A DNA stretch of 8,757 nucleotides from Phycisphaerae bacterium (GTDB taxonomy: Bacteria > Planctomycetota > Phycisphaerae > UBA1845 > PWPN01). Under the pieces are notes generated by a model. It was not told the DNA's origin and ran no database searches. It saw only the letters and a list, made by a program, of their open reading frames with translations. The stretch spans positions 1 to 8,757 of the forward strand of contig JAPKGY010000084.1 of the NCBI GenBank assembly GCA_026647385.1, read 5' to 3'. This document shows positions 1-6,277 of the stretch, one piece after another. The stretch's first letter is position 1, and every line of letters starts with the position of its first letter. A program made the position numbers and the translations under genes.

Positions 1-1027
1 TGGCCCGAACCATTTTTGCACTGCAGCAATTTGAGCGCGCAGAAACCGCATGATTTTGAATTGCTGCAGCTCGAGATATAAATTGATCAGGCTGCGCCAG
101 GGCCCCCAGGCCCAGCAGCACGCCCGCGGCGATTCCCGGCTGCTCGCGCCGCGATCCGGTCCTCGCCCCGATTACCGGAGCCAGCGCCGCGACCAGCAAC
201 CCGTTGATCAGCCATGTGCCGCCGAGTAACACCGCCGGTGCGGTCCACTCGAGGACCGAAAGCGTCAAAGGGGTCCAGAAAAACTCCTGAAGGAGGTATC
301 GATACAGGCGGGCGAAGAGGAACACCAGCGGCAGGGTCAGCACCGCCGCCAGCCCGGCCAGCGACGCCAGGACCGCCAGTGCCAGCCACAACAGGCCCTC
401 GTCGCGGTCGCGGACGCCGCGCAGAAGCCAGAAGTGGCCCTCGTCCGCCTGGCCGGCTGCGCGTCGCCCGCGAATCAGGCGGGCGGCACTGACCAGGAAC
501 CGCGCGGGGATCCTCGGGCCGATCGCCGCGGCAATGAACGCCACGGCCGCCACCATCGCGACCGTCGTCGCTGACGGATCCAACTCGGCGCAGATCAGCG
601 TGCGAAGCCCGCTCCACTCCCAGCCGACCCCGAGTCCGACGAGCAGGGCGGCCGGGTGAGGCAGTTTCGTCTTCCAGTCGAACCCGGTCGCCGGCGCCGG
701 ACTCGAGTCGCGCAGAACGGCCAGCAACCGCCGATTCTCCGCGAGAGCTTCCAGCGGCCACGGTGCAGTCTCGCCGACCGGCGGGACAGTCTGCTCGAGG
801 GGAGGTCGCCAGTTACCTTGTTCGTGGGCAAGCACCGGGCCGGTCCAGTCGGCAGCGGGCACCGTCGCGTTCTGTTCGGGGGGAACCGCCGGAACGTTCC
901 GCCCGGAAGGAGAACCGGTCGCGCTCGGAGCCGCCGGTTGGGACTCGGTTGCGGGAGCGCCGGTCCCGTCGGGCCGCCGCTTCCGAGGCCGAACGGGTTT
1001 TCGTTCCGTGCTCTTTCGCCGGGCCAT
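1..1027 (-). CDS. tatC-linked multi-pass membrane protein of unknown function, cut off by the window edge
   Basis: I do not recognise this family. Reading from the ATG at 1027, the frame is open for 342 codons and runs off the window at position 1. Residues 1-20 are very basic (MARRKSTERK...). Residues 21-120 are rich in Pro, Ala, Thr and Glu and look disordered. From about residue 124 come hydrophobic segments at roughly 124-146, 153-171, 211-238, 263-286 and 297-312, which indicates an inner-membrane protein with a cytoplasmic N-terminus. The start is supported by GGAGG at 1038-1042, 10 bases upstream. It begins 30 bases after the tatC stop, so it is probably co-transcribed with tatC. The hydrophobic pattern ends near residue 313, where GC also falls sharply, so the last ~28 codons may not belong to the original gene. 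A transporter or a membrane-embedded enzyme is possible, but no catalytic motif is visible. Confidence 0.62.
   Translation of the reverse strand, partial: MARRKSTERKPVRPRKRRPDGTGAPATESQPAAPSATGSPSGRNVPAVPPEQNATVPAADWTGPVLAHEQGNWRPPLEQTVPPVGETAPWPLEALAENRRLLAVLRDSSPAPATGFDWKTKLPHPAALLVGLGVGWEWSGLRTLICAELDPSATTVAMVAAVAFIAAAIGPRIPARFLVSAARLIRGRRAAGQADEGHFWLLRGVRDRDEGLLWLALAVLASLAGLAAVLTLPLVFLFARLYRYLLQEFFWTPLTLSVLEWTAPAVLLGGTWLINGLLVAALAPVIGARTGSRREQPGIAAGVLLGLGALAQPDQFISRAAAIQNHAVSARSNCCSAKMVRA
21..69. repeat. 11-bp perfect inverted repeat at the left edge
   Basis: CTGCAGCAATT at 21-31 is repeated as its exact reverse complement at 59-69, separated by 27 bases. It sits in a stretch of about 46% GC that contrasts with the ~79% GC of the next 90 bases. 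It could be a hairpin at the end of the membrane-protein gene or part of a small mobile repeat. No T-run follows, and the left context is outside the window. Confidence 0.45.
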
Positions 1028-1057
1028 GCCTCGCGAGCCTCCGAAACCCTCCGGCGA

Positions 1058-2092
1058 TCACTCGGTCTTCGACGCAGCCTGGCGCAGCGCCCGACCCTTC
1101 TCGATCATTCGCGCCACCAGCAGTCCGACCTCGAGCAACCCCATCATCGGGCCCAGTAGCAGGAACAGCGTCGCCAGGTCAGTCGTGGGTGTGATGATCG
1201 CCGCCGCGATGCACATCACGAACCAGATGTACCGCCGCAACGCCCCGATCTGGGAGGCCGAGGCGATCCCCAGGGTCGCGATGAACGCGACGATGACCGG
1301 AACCTGGAAACTGACGCCAAAGGCCGCCGCCAGCTGCAGCATGAACACGATCGTGTCCGCCAGGCGCAGCGACGGATCGATCCGGTTGCGATGCTCCACT
1401 TCCTTCAGGTGCCCGTATGCGAACGTCTTGTCGCCGATCCGGATGCGCACCTCGCGGGTGGACAGGTTGACCCAGGGAGTCCCCTCCGGAGGGCTCCGCG
1501 GATCGGCGTCGAGGGCGGGCATGGGCTGGGTGGTTGGCCATTGGACGTCCGGCTGTTCCGTCGCGATCGGCTTGCTTTCGCCGAGCATCCACGAGTACGC
1601 CCAGTCATAGTTCGGATAGTACTGGCGGTAGGTGAGTAGAAAGTTCAACAGCAGCGGGCTGACGATGAACAGCAGAAACAGCACGCCGGTGAAGAACAGG
1701 GCGACCGAGGCCGGCGCGAACCGATACACCCACCGCCGTTCGTACTTGTACAGGCCGGCGGCCACGAAGCCCCAGAGCTGCCAGATACTGTAGGGTGCCG
1801 ACAGGATGAACCCCACGATGATCGACACTTTCAGGTCGGTCAGCAGCATTTCCGGGGGACTTAACGCGATGATCGTCGGGTCGAGCCCGTGGCGGTGGTA
1901 GACCGCGAAGACGGGCGACGTCAGCAGGCCCATGATGTTGTCGATGTAGACGTAGCAGAGGATCGCGCCGACGACCAGCCCGACCAGGGCGCGGACCACC
2001 CGCGTGCGGAGTTCCTCAAGGTGCTCGCCTAAGGTCATCCGTACGTCGTCGGGATGAAGGTCGCCTCTCTTGAAGTCAAACAACCTGGCCAT
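1058..2092 (-). CDS. tatC: Sec-independent (twin-arginine) protein translocase subunit TatC
   Basis: TatC is the inner-membrane core of the twin-arginine translocase. It binds the RR signal peptide of folded precursors and recruits TatA-type subunits. The 344-residue protein shows the family N-terminal motif GEHLEELR (residues 22-29). Six membrane segments lie near 31-53, 86-110, 127-153, 245-272, 285-302 and 304-327. The cytoplasmic-loop motif GLYKYERR (113-120) includes the signal-binding Glu118. FGVSFQVPV (258-266) has Gln263 where E. coli has Glu170, and a TPTTD turn (301-305) precedes the last helix. It is about 90 residues longer than usual because the periplasmic loop between helices 3 and 4 carries a Pro/Asp/Glu-rich insert of roughly 60-70 residues (about 165-240). 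No tatA or tatB is in the window. I kept the first ATG; Met19, just before the HLEEL motif, is the alternative. No clear Shine-Dalgarno precedes either. Confidence 0.95.
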   Translation of the reverse strand: MARLFDFKRGDLHPDDVRMTLGEHLEELRTRVVRALVGLVVGAILCYVYIDNIMGLLTSPVFAVYHRHGLDPTIIALSPPEMLLTDLKVSIIVGFILSAPYSIWQLWGFVAAGLYKYERRWVYRFAPASVALFFTGVLFLLFIVSPLLLNFLLTYRQYYPNYDWAYSWMLGESKPIATEQPDVQWPTTQPMPALDADPRSPPEGTPWVNLSTREVRIRIGDKTFAYGHLKEVEHRNRIDPSLRLADTIVFMLQLAAAFGVSFQVPVIVAFIATLGIASASQIGALRRYIWFVMCIAAAIITPTTDLATLFLLLGPMMGLLEVGLLVARMIEKGRALRQAASKTE

Positions 2093-2188
2093 ATCGCGGA
2101 CGGTCCGGCCTTTTGGGCCCGTGATCCCCGGGCATCGTGCCGGACGGCAGGACGAACGATCGGCCCGCCGCCGGCCGTCAGGCCGTCG

Positions 2189-2217
2189 ATTCTAAGTCCA
2201 GGCAACAAAAAGGGAAA
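2189..2217 (-). promoter_or_regulatory. weak candidate promoter for tatC
   Basis: On the minus strand TAGAAT (2194-2189, five of six matches to TATAAT) lies 17 bases downstream of TTTCCC (2217-2212), a poor -35. It would give a leader of about 90 bases before tatC. It is the only reasonable -10 I found in the tatC upstream region. Confidence 0.2.
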
Positions 2218-2252
2218 GCGATCAACTCCGCGGGATCGTCGCTTGCCAAAAT

Positions 2253-2288
2253 GAAATCAACCGAAACGACGAAATCAACCGAAACGAC
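2253..2288. repeat. perfect 18-bp tandem duplication
   Basis: The 18-mer GAAATCAACCGAAACGAC occurs twice head to tail, at 2253-2270 and 2271-2288, without a mismatch. It lies in the AT-richer spacer between the 3' end of the unknown minus-strand gene and tatC, in no gene I can support. It could be a recent slippage duplication or a paired binding site. Confidence 0.9.
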
Positions 2289-2320
2289 AATCGATCCCCC
2301 ACGGTTCGCCGCGAGCCGAA

Positions 2321-2338
2321 GGGGAGCGCGAACTCCCC
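2321..2338 (-). terminator. GC-rich hairpin just after the stop of the 254-residue protein gene
   Basis: GGGGAG (2321-2326) and CTCCCC (2333-2338) pair perfectly around a 6-base loop, one base beyond the stop codon of the minus-strand gene that ends at 2340. Position and orientation fit a terminator. No T-tract follows on the minus strand, so it is not a canonical intrinsic terminator and may instead protect the mRNA 3' end. Confidence 0.35.
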
Positions 2339-2339
2339 C

Positions 2340-3104
2340 TCAAGGTCGACTCGCGATCGCCTGCGCCAGCGGATTGACCAGCGTTGGCACGATCCGGTTC
2401 ATGGCCAGCTCGTCGGCCGCCTCCGCCAGTTGCACGAACGCCTCCGCCAGGGGGATGGCGGACTCAAAGCCCCAGTACCGCCGTACGGTGAGGTACACCG
2501 AGAGTATCTGCGGCTCGTACTCGCCCGTCCGCACCTCGAAGGTGCTCGTGCGGCTCTTGACCTCGACGTAGGCCTGGACGTCGCAACTCGGGGTCAGGGC
2601 GATGCCGAGATAGGGCTGGCAGTCGATGACGTGTTGGCACTCGTCGCCGGCGAGAAGCCCGGCTAGCGGGTGGTTCGCGTACAACGTCTCGGCCACGAGC
2701 TGGTCGTGGTTTCCCCCGTACTCCAGGTCGAATCCGTAGGTGACGTCGAGATGATCGATATCCAGGTCGCTCATCGACAGGTAGTACGGGGCATACACCA
2801 GCAGCGAACGCCCGAACTGCCGCCACGCCTGGCTCGACGGGGGCGAGAAGTACCCCATGCGCAGCGCGGGTGATTCCAGTCGCACCCAGCGACGGGATTC
2901 GCTGTCCCGCAGGTCGGGTTCGCCCTCGCCGAGCACCAATCCGCCGTCGTTTCGCCGGCGGAGGCGCCGCATGGCCGGGTAATCCCGCTGGATTCTCTCG
3001 AAAAACTGGAGGATCGATTCTCGACTCAGCGTCAAATCGAGCTTCAGGCTCAACCGGCTGCTGGCGTAGAAATCGTCGCAGCGCGCCCCCAGGGTGGATT
3101 TCAT
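2340..3104 (-). CDS. hypothetical soluble protein, 254 residues
   Basis: I do not recognise this protein. It has no signal peptide and no membrane segment, so it is probably cytosolic. The N-terminal third is helical and basic (RIQRDYPAMRRLRRRND around residues 38-54). The centre carries an acidic, beta-like stretch (DLDIDHLDVTYGFDLEY around 113-129). Alternating hydrophobic residues follow (YVEVKSRTSTFEVRTGEYE), and the C-terminus is a helix (LAEAADELAMNRIVPTLV). This mixed alpha/beta outline recalls TIGR04255-type proteins, but only vaguely, and I would not assign it. The start is set by GGAGG at 3114-3110, five bases before the ATG at 3104. An ATG four codons upstream at 3116 overlaps that GGAGG and lacks its own. 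A good promoter lies upstream. The gene is divergent from the plus-strand membrane protein and has no operon partner in the window. Confidence 0.72.
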   Translation of the reverse strand: MKSTLGARCDDFYASSRLSLKLDLTLSRESILQFFERIQRDYPAMRRLRRRNDGGLVLGEGEPDLRDSESRRWVRLESPALRMGYFSPPSSQAWRQFGRSLLVYAPYYLSMSDLDIDHLDVTYGFDLEYGGNHDQLVAETLYANHPLAGLLAGDECQHVIDCQPYLGIALTPSCDVQAYVEVKSRTSTFEVRTGEYEPQILSVYLTVRRYWGFESAIPLAEAFVQLAEAADELAMNRIVPTLVNPLAQAIASRP

Positions 3105-3109
3105 TGTCG

Positions 3110-3114
3110 CCTCC
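3110..3114 (-). promoter_or_regulatory. Shine-Dalgarno site that fixes the start at 3104
   Basis: GGAGG on the minus strand is five bases upstream of ATG 3104. Because it overlaps the in-frame ATG at 3116, it argues that translation starts at 3104 and not at 3116. Confidence 0.6.
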
Positions 3115-3124
3115 ATGGACCACA

Positions 3125-3137
3125 GACGGAGTCCGTC
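3125..3137. repeat. 13-base palindrome in the leader of the 254-residue protein gene
   Basis: GACGGA (3125-3130) and TCCGTC (3132-3137) are perfect reverse complements around one central base. The site lies between the predicted transcription start and the Shine-Dalgarno, where an operator or a leader hairpin could affect expression. With so short an arm in GC-rich DNA, chance is possible. Confidence 0.35.
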
Positions 3138-3157
3138 CGGATGCTTTCCAGGAGCCC

Positions 3158-3186
3158 ATTATCGCATTTCCAGGCCTCGGATACAA
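3158..3186 (-). promoter_or_regulatory. sigma-70-type promoter for the 254-residue protein gene
   Basis: On the minus strand TTGTAT (3186-3181; four of six matches to TTGACA) is followed after exactly 17 bases by GATAAT (3163-3158; five of six matches to TATAAT). Transcription would start near 3151, giving a leader of about 45 bases. It is the best promoter match in the window. Confidence 0.5.
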
Positions 3187-3364
3187 GAATCGAGGCCGAT
3201 CCGCCGATGTATCGAGGTCTCATCGCGGGCGTTTCCGCCGGGCGGCGACGGCCAGCGGCCGACGAGGCGCCTTGCAATTGACGCGGCCTCGTACAATCAT
3301 ACTGCATTCCCGTAGCCGTCGCGGGCGCAAGTGGTTAGGCGGAATCCTCGAAAGGACCTGTGCC

Positions 3365-4099
3365 ATGACGATCGAATCAGGAACGACGAGCGATCGCCGG
3401 AACCGGATCATCATGTCCCTGGGTTTGCTGCTGCTGTTCGGGGGCTGGTTCGCGTACGACGGGTTCGTCGCCTACCCGGCCAAGAACCTGAAATGGGCTC
3501 GCCAGTTTCTCAACAGCGTACCCGGTATCGCCGCCCGTCCCGACCTGCGGACCAACCCCCAAGCCCGCCTGGAGATCCTGCGCCAGGTCACCCCGGGGAT
3601 GCCGCTGGACGACGTGAAGAGACTTCTCGGCGAGCCGACCTTCGAAAACGGAACTGATTACTGTTACATCGGACCCGCCTCGTTCGGCTGGTACCTCGTT
3701 CGCGAGGGCAAAGTCGCCGAAATCAAGCGAGTCGAGCAGAACTCCGAGCCAAGCGAAAGCGACGTCCGGAACAACCGGTTCATCGCTGGCGCGCTGGTCG
3801 TCGTCGCTCTGGGCGTTCTGGTCCACCTCGTCCGGGTGCTCAAGAGCCGTATCGTACTCGATGACACCGGGTTGCGGATTGGCGGCAAAACCGTCGCCTG
3901 GGGCGACATGCAGGCGTTGGACGCCCGCGAATACGCCCGCAAAGGCTGGCTCGACCTCCAATGCGCGGGCAGCGAGCGCGTTCGCCTGGACAGCTACGAG
4001 ATCGATCGATTTGACGAGATCGTCGGTGGGATCTGCGCTCGCAAGGGCTTCGCGTCGCCCCTCGCTCCCGCCGAGGACGACGCGCCCGCGGGTTCCTGA
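3365..4099 (+). CDS. two-helix membrane protein with an OmlA/SmpA-like external module and a PH-like internal module
   Basis: This 244-residue protein is not one I can name, but its layout is clear. A short positive N-terminus (RRNR) precedes helix 1 (about 15-33). A region of about 100 residues follows, with the motif VTPGMPLDDVKRLLGEPT (75-92) and then YCYIG, FGWYLVREGKVAEI. The pattern G-M-x-x-x-x-V-x-x-x-L-G-x-P followed by strands is typical of SmpA/OmlA (BamE)-like folds. Helix 2 (about 138-157) leads to a strand-rich C-terminal part (161-228) with WGDMQALDAREY and a final helix (FDEIVGGICARKGF), like bacterial PH-type domains. The positive-inside rule puts the first module outside the membrane and the second in the cytoplasm. 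The start has AAGGA (3352-3356) eight bases upstream. The frame is open further upstream but is not protein-like there. It diverges from the 254-residue protein gene and converges on rpsA. Domain calls are by eye. Confidence 0.78.
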   Translation: MTIESGTTSDRRNRIIMSLGLLLLFGGWFAYDGFVAYPAKNLKWARQFLNSVPGIAARPDLRTNPQARLEILRQVTPGMPLDDVKRLLGEPTFENGTDYCYIGPASFGWYLVREGKVAEIKRVEQNSEPSESDVRNNRFIAGALVVVALGVLVHLVRVLKSRIVLDDTGLRIGGKTVAWGDMQALDAREYARKGWLDLQCAGSERVRLDSYEIDRFDEIVGGICARKGFASPLAPAEDDAPAGS

Positions 4100-4100
4100 C

Positions 4101-4123
4101 TCGCGGCGGATCGCCGACCGCGA
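4101..4123. terminator. hairpin between two convergent genes, possible bidirectional terminator
   Basis: TCGCGGCGG (4101-4109), loop ATCG, then CCG-A-CCGCGA (4114-4123) form a nine-pair stem with one bulged A. It fills almost the whole 27-bp gap between the stop codons of the plus-strand membrane protein (4099) and rpsA (4127). It lacks T-tracts on either side, so termination is inferred from position and stem strength. Confidence 0.45.
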
Positions 4124-4126
4124 CGA

Positions 4127-5749
4127 TCACCATTCGAAGTGCGAAGAGAGCCCGCCGCGCAACGGTTTCTTGCGTTTCTTGCCGCTTCGGTCGTGGCCGA
4201 CCGGCTCAGGCCGGGCGGGCGCCGCCTGCTGCGGCGGCTTCATCGACAGGGAGATCCGCTGGGCTTCCGTGTCGATCTTCAGGATCCGGACCTCGACCTC
4301 CTGGCCTTCCTTGACCACGTCGCTGACGGTGTTGACCCGACGCGGGGAAAGTTCGGAAATGTGAATCAGGCCTTCGACCCCGGGGGCCAGTTCCACGAAC
4401 GCGCCGAAATCCACGATCCGGGCGACCTTGCCCCGGACCTTGCCGTCGACCGGGAACCGTGTTTCGATAGAACTCCATGGATCTTCCAGGAGCTGGCGCA
4501 GGCCGACGGAGATGCGTCGTTTCTCCGGCTCGACCTTGAGGACCTGTACCTCGACCTCCTGGCCGATCCGGACGTGATCCTCGGGTCTGCCGACCCGCCG
4601 GGACCAGCTCATTTCACTCAGCGGGAGCAGCGCATCCACGCCTTTTTCGAGTTCGAGGAATGCGCCGAAGTCAGCCAGACGGGCGATTTTGGCCTTGATC
4701 CGCGAGCCGGCGGGATACCGGCTCTCGACGCTTTCCCACGGATCGGGCGTCGCCTGTTTGAGGCCGAGGGAGATCTTGCCCTTTTGACGGTCCACTTTCA
4801 GGACGCGGACGGTGACTTCCTGTCCGGTCTGGACGATCTCCGCCGGATCCGTGACCCGGCCCCAGCTCAGGTCGGTGATGTGGATGAGCCCATCCGCGCC
4901 GCCGAGGCTCACGAACGCGCCGTATTCCGTCAGGTTCGTGACCCGCCCGGTGGCCAACTCGCCCTCGACGAGCGAGTTGAGCACCGATTGACGCTGCTCC
5001 TTGCGATGGCGCTCGATGGCCTTTCGCCGGCTGACGACCAGGTCCTTGGTCGTCCGATCCACCTGGGTGACGATGACCTGCACGTGCTCGCCGATCAGCG
5101 TGGAGATGTCCTTGAGTTTCCGCGTATCCACGTGGGATGCGGGCAGGAACGCCCGGGCGCCGCCGATGTCGATGTCCAGCCCGCCTTTGTTCATGCCCGT
5201 GACCACGCCTTCGAGGCTGTCGCCCGGTTGCACCGTGTGCCAGAAGAGCACTTCATCGGCGTGGCGCTTGCTGAGCACCGCCGTGTTGCTGGCCGGGTCG
5301 TATTGCTCGACGATGACCGAGACGTCGTCGCCGACCTTGGGCGTCGGATGCCCTGCGAACTCGATGAACGGCACTCGACCGGTCACCTGGTCAGCCAGAT
5401 TCAGAACCACCTCGTCGGTCGTCACTTCGGTGACCGTTCCATACCGGATGCTGCCCGGCTCGAGCGAACGAGAGGCCGCCTGCTCCTCCTGCGAGGGCAG
5501 GGTGGGCGCGGGCGGGGTGGAATCGACGGACTCCGCCGGTACCGCTTCAGGCGGGACGTGAGGCGAGGCCGCTTCATTCACGGACGCGTGGGCTTCGGCG
5601 TCGGCCGGCTGGACGTCCCTCGTTGAGGGTGACCCTTCATGGGCCGGTGCCTCGGTGGGAGGCGAAACCAGTGGATCCACGACCGGGGACTCGCCGGACG
5701 GCGGAGTACCACCCGTCTCTTCGCGCGGCTGACTCGGAAAATCGCTCAT
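4127..5749 (-). CDS. rpsA: 30S ribosomal protein S1 with five S1 domains
   Basis: S1 binds mRNA on the small ribosomal subunit and helps load transcripts with weak Shine-Dalgarno sites. From the ATG at 5749 the protein has 540 residues. An N-terminal tail of about 95 residues rich in Pro, Glu, Ser and Ala comes first. Five S1 (OB-fold) repeats follow at about 99-163, 176-246, 262-332, 347-419 and 433-505. The last three carry the strong signature (YGAFVSL, FGAFLEL, FGAFVEL; GLIHITDLS, ALLPLSEMS, GLIHISELS). The C-terminus is a Lys/Arg-rich tail (SGKKRKKPLRGG). E. coli S1 has six domains in 557 residues, so the length is normal while the number and N-terminus differ. The frame stays open to an ATG at 5851, but residues from there are not S1-like and a TATAAG -10 at 5779-5774 would lie inside them. 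I therefore chose 5749. It is followed convergently by the two-module membrane protein. Confidence 0.88.
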   Translation of the reverse strand: MSDFPSQPREETGGTPPSGESPVVDPLVSPPTEAPAHEGSPSTRDVQPADAEAHASVNEAASPHVPPEAVPAESVDSTPPAPTLPSQEEQAASRSLEPGSIRYGTVTEVTTDEVVLNLADQVTGRVPFIEFAGHPTPKVGDDVSVIVEQYDPASNTAVLSKRHADEVLFWHTVQPGDSLEGVVTGMNKGGLDIDIGGARAFLPASHVDTRKLKDISTLIGEHVQVIVTQVDRTTKDLVVSRRKAIERHRKEQRQSVLNSLVEGELATGRVTNLTEYGAFVSLGGADGLIHITDLSWGRVTDPAEIVQTGQEVTVRVLKVDRQKGKISLGLKQATPDPWESVESRYPAGSRIKAKIARLADFGAFLELEKGVDALLPLSEMSWSRRVGRPEDHVRIGQEVEVQVLKVEPEKRRISVGLRQLLEDPWSSIETRFPVDGKVRGKVARIVDFGAFVELAPGVEGLIHISELSPRRVNTVSDVVKEGQEVEVRILKIDTEAQRISLSMKPPQQAAPARPEPVGHDRSGKKRKKPLRGGLSSHFEW

Positions 5750-5773
5750 GCCTTGCTCGTTCGCCAGAAGGAA

Positions 5774-5802
5774 CTTATAGGACCGGCCACGTGGGCCAAC
5801 AC
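5774..5802 (-). promoter_or_regulatory. candidate rpsA promoter
   Basis: TATAAG on the minus strand (5779-5774, five of six matches to TATAAT) would start transcription near 5767, about 17 bases before the chosen ATG. The -35 position holds only GTGTTG (5802-5797), a weak match. A separate TTGACC (5864-5859) is a good -35 but has only CAAGAT at the right distance. Confidence 0.3.
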
Positions 5803-6213
5803 CGTCCGTCATCGACGTTTGGCTCCCCACCCTCCATCTTGCAATACTCAACCCACAGGGTCAACCCCCATGGTGTACCGCGCCCGGGTGCGCTGCGGTT
5901 TACGGCGGGTGGATGGCCTGGGCTAACTTGTCAGCCCGTGACCCAACGGCGGCGGCCGCGAGCGACCAAGTTAACTCGCCGCCGCGACTCGCGGTGGCGA
6001 CCCATGCCACCCCCCGCATAGGGTGCATCGCGGGACCGCCGAAACGGTCACGGCCCCATCTCTGTGTGCGGCCCGGCTGCCCCGACCGTCTCGGAGGGGT
6101 GCGATTCGCCGCGGCGACTGGCCTGCGGAGATCTGCACGTCCCCCACGGACGAGACTGGCCCGGCCGCAACCTTTCCGGCCTTCGCCGGTGATTTCCCCA
6201 GGCCGACGCCCCA

Positions 6214-6277
6214 AACGCTTTCATCATGCACGACGCCGTGACCGCCTCTCGGGCGACCACGGCGTCGATCAAGCGTT
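6214..6277. repeat. long imperfect inverted repeat downstream of ppdK
   Basis: Arms 6231-6246 and 6252-6267 pair at 14 of 16 positions around a 5-base loop. A further 7-bp pairing (AACGCTT 6214-6220 with AAGCGTT 6271-6277) extends the structure beyond a 10/3-base internal loop. CATCATG also occurs directly repeated at 6222-6228 and 6279-6285. On the minus strand it begins about 80 bases after the ppdK stop, where it could end or stabilise the transcript. No T-tract follows. Confidence 0.7.

Noticed and set aside
87..761. Minus-strand 224-codon frame, rich in Arg, Gly and Pro
   Set aside because: It overlaps the membrane-protein frame, has no hydrophobic pattern and looks like a GC-rich shadow. 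The overlapping frame has a Shine-Dalgarno, helices and an operon position.
3278..3297. TTGACG and TACAAT upstream of the plus-strand membrane protein as a promoter
   Set aside because: Each hexamer is good alone, but only 8 bases separate them, too few for a sigma-70 promoter. No partner at 16-18 bases is convincing.
2870..3364. Upstream extension of the plus-strand two-module membrane protein
   Set aside because: The frame is open but crosses the divergent gene and its promoter, and its residues are not protein-like. The ATG at 3365 has a Shine-Dalgarno and starts directly before the first helix.
4139..5626. 495-codon plus-strand frame opposite rpsA
   Set aside because: It is the mirror of the S1 repeats (recurrent DLDLLAFLD / DLYLDLLADPD-like stretches from the antisense of repeated domains) and S1 is unmistakable on the other strand.
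5750..5851. Extra 34 codons at the start of rpsA from the ATG at 5851
   Set aside because: The residues are unlike S1 N-termini and would contain the TATAAG promoter element just upstream of the better start.
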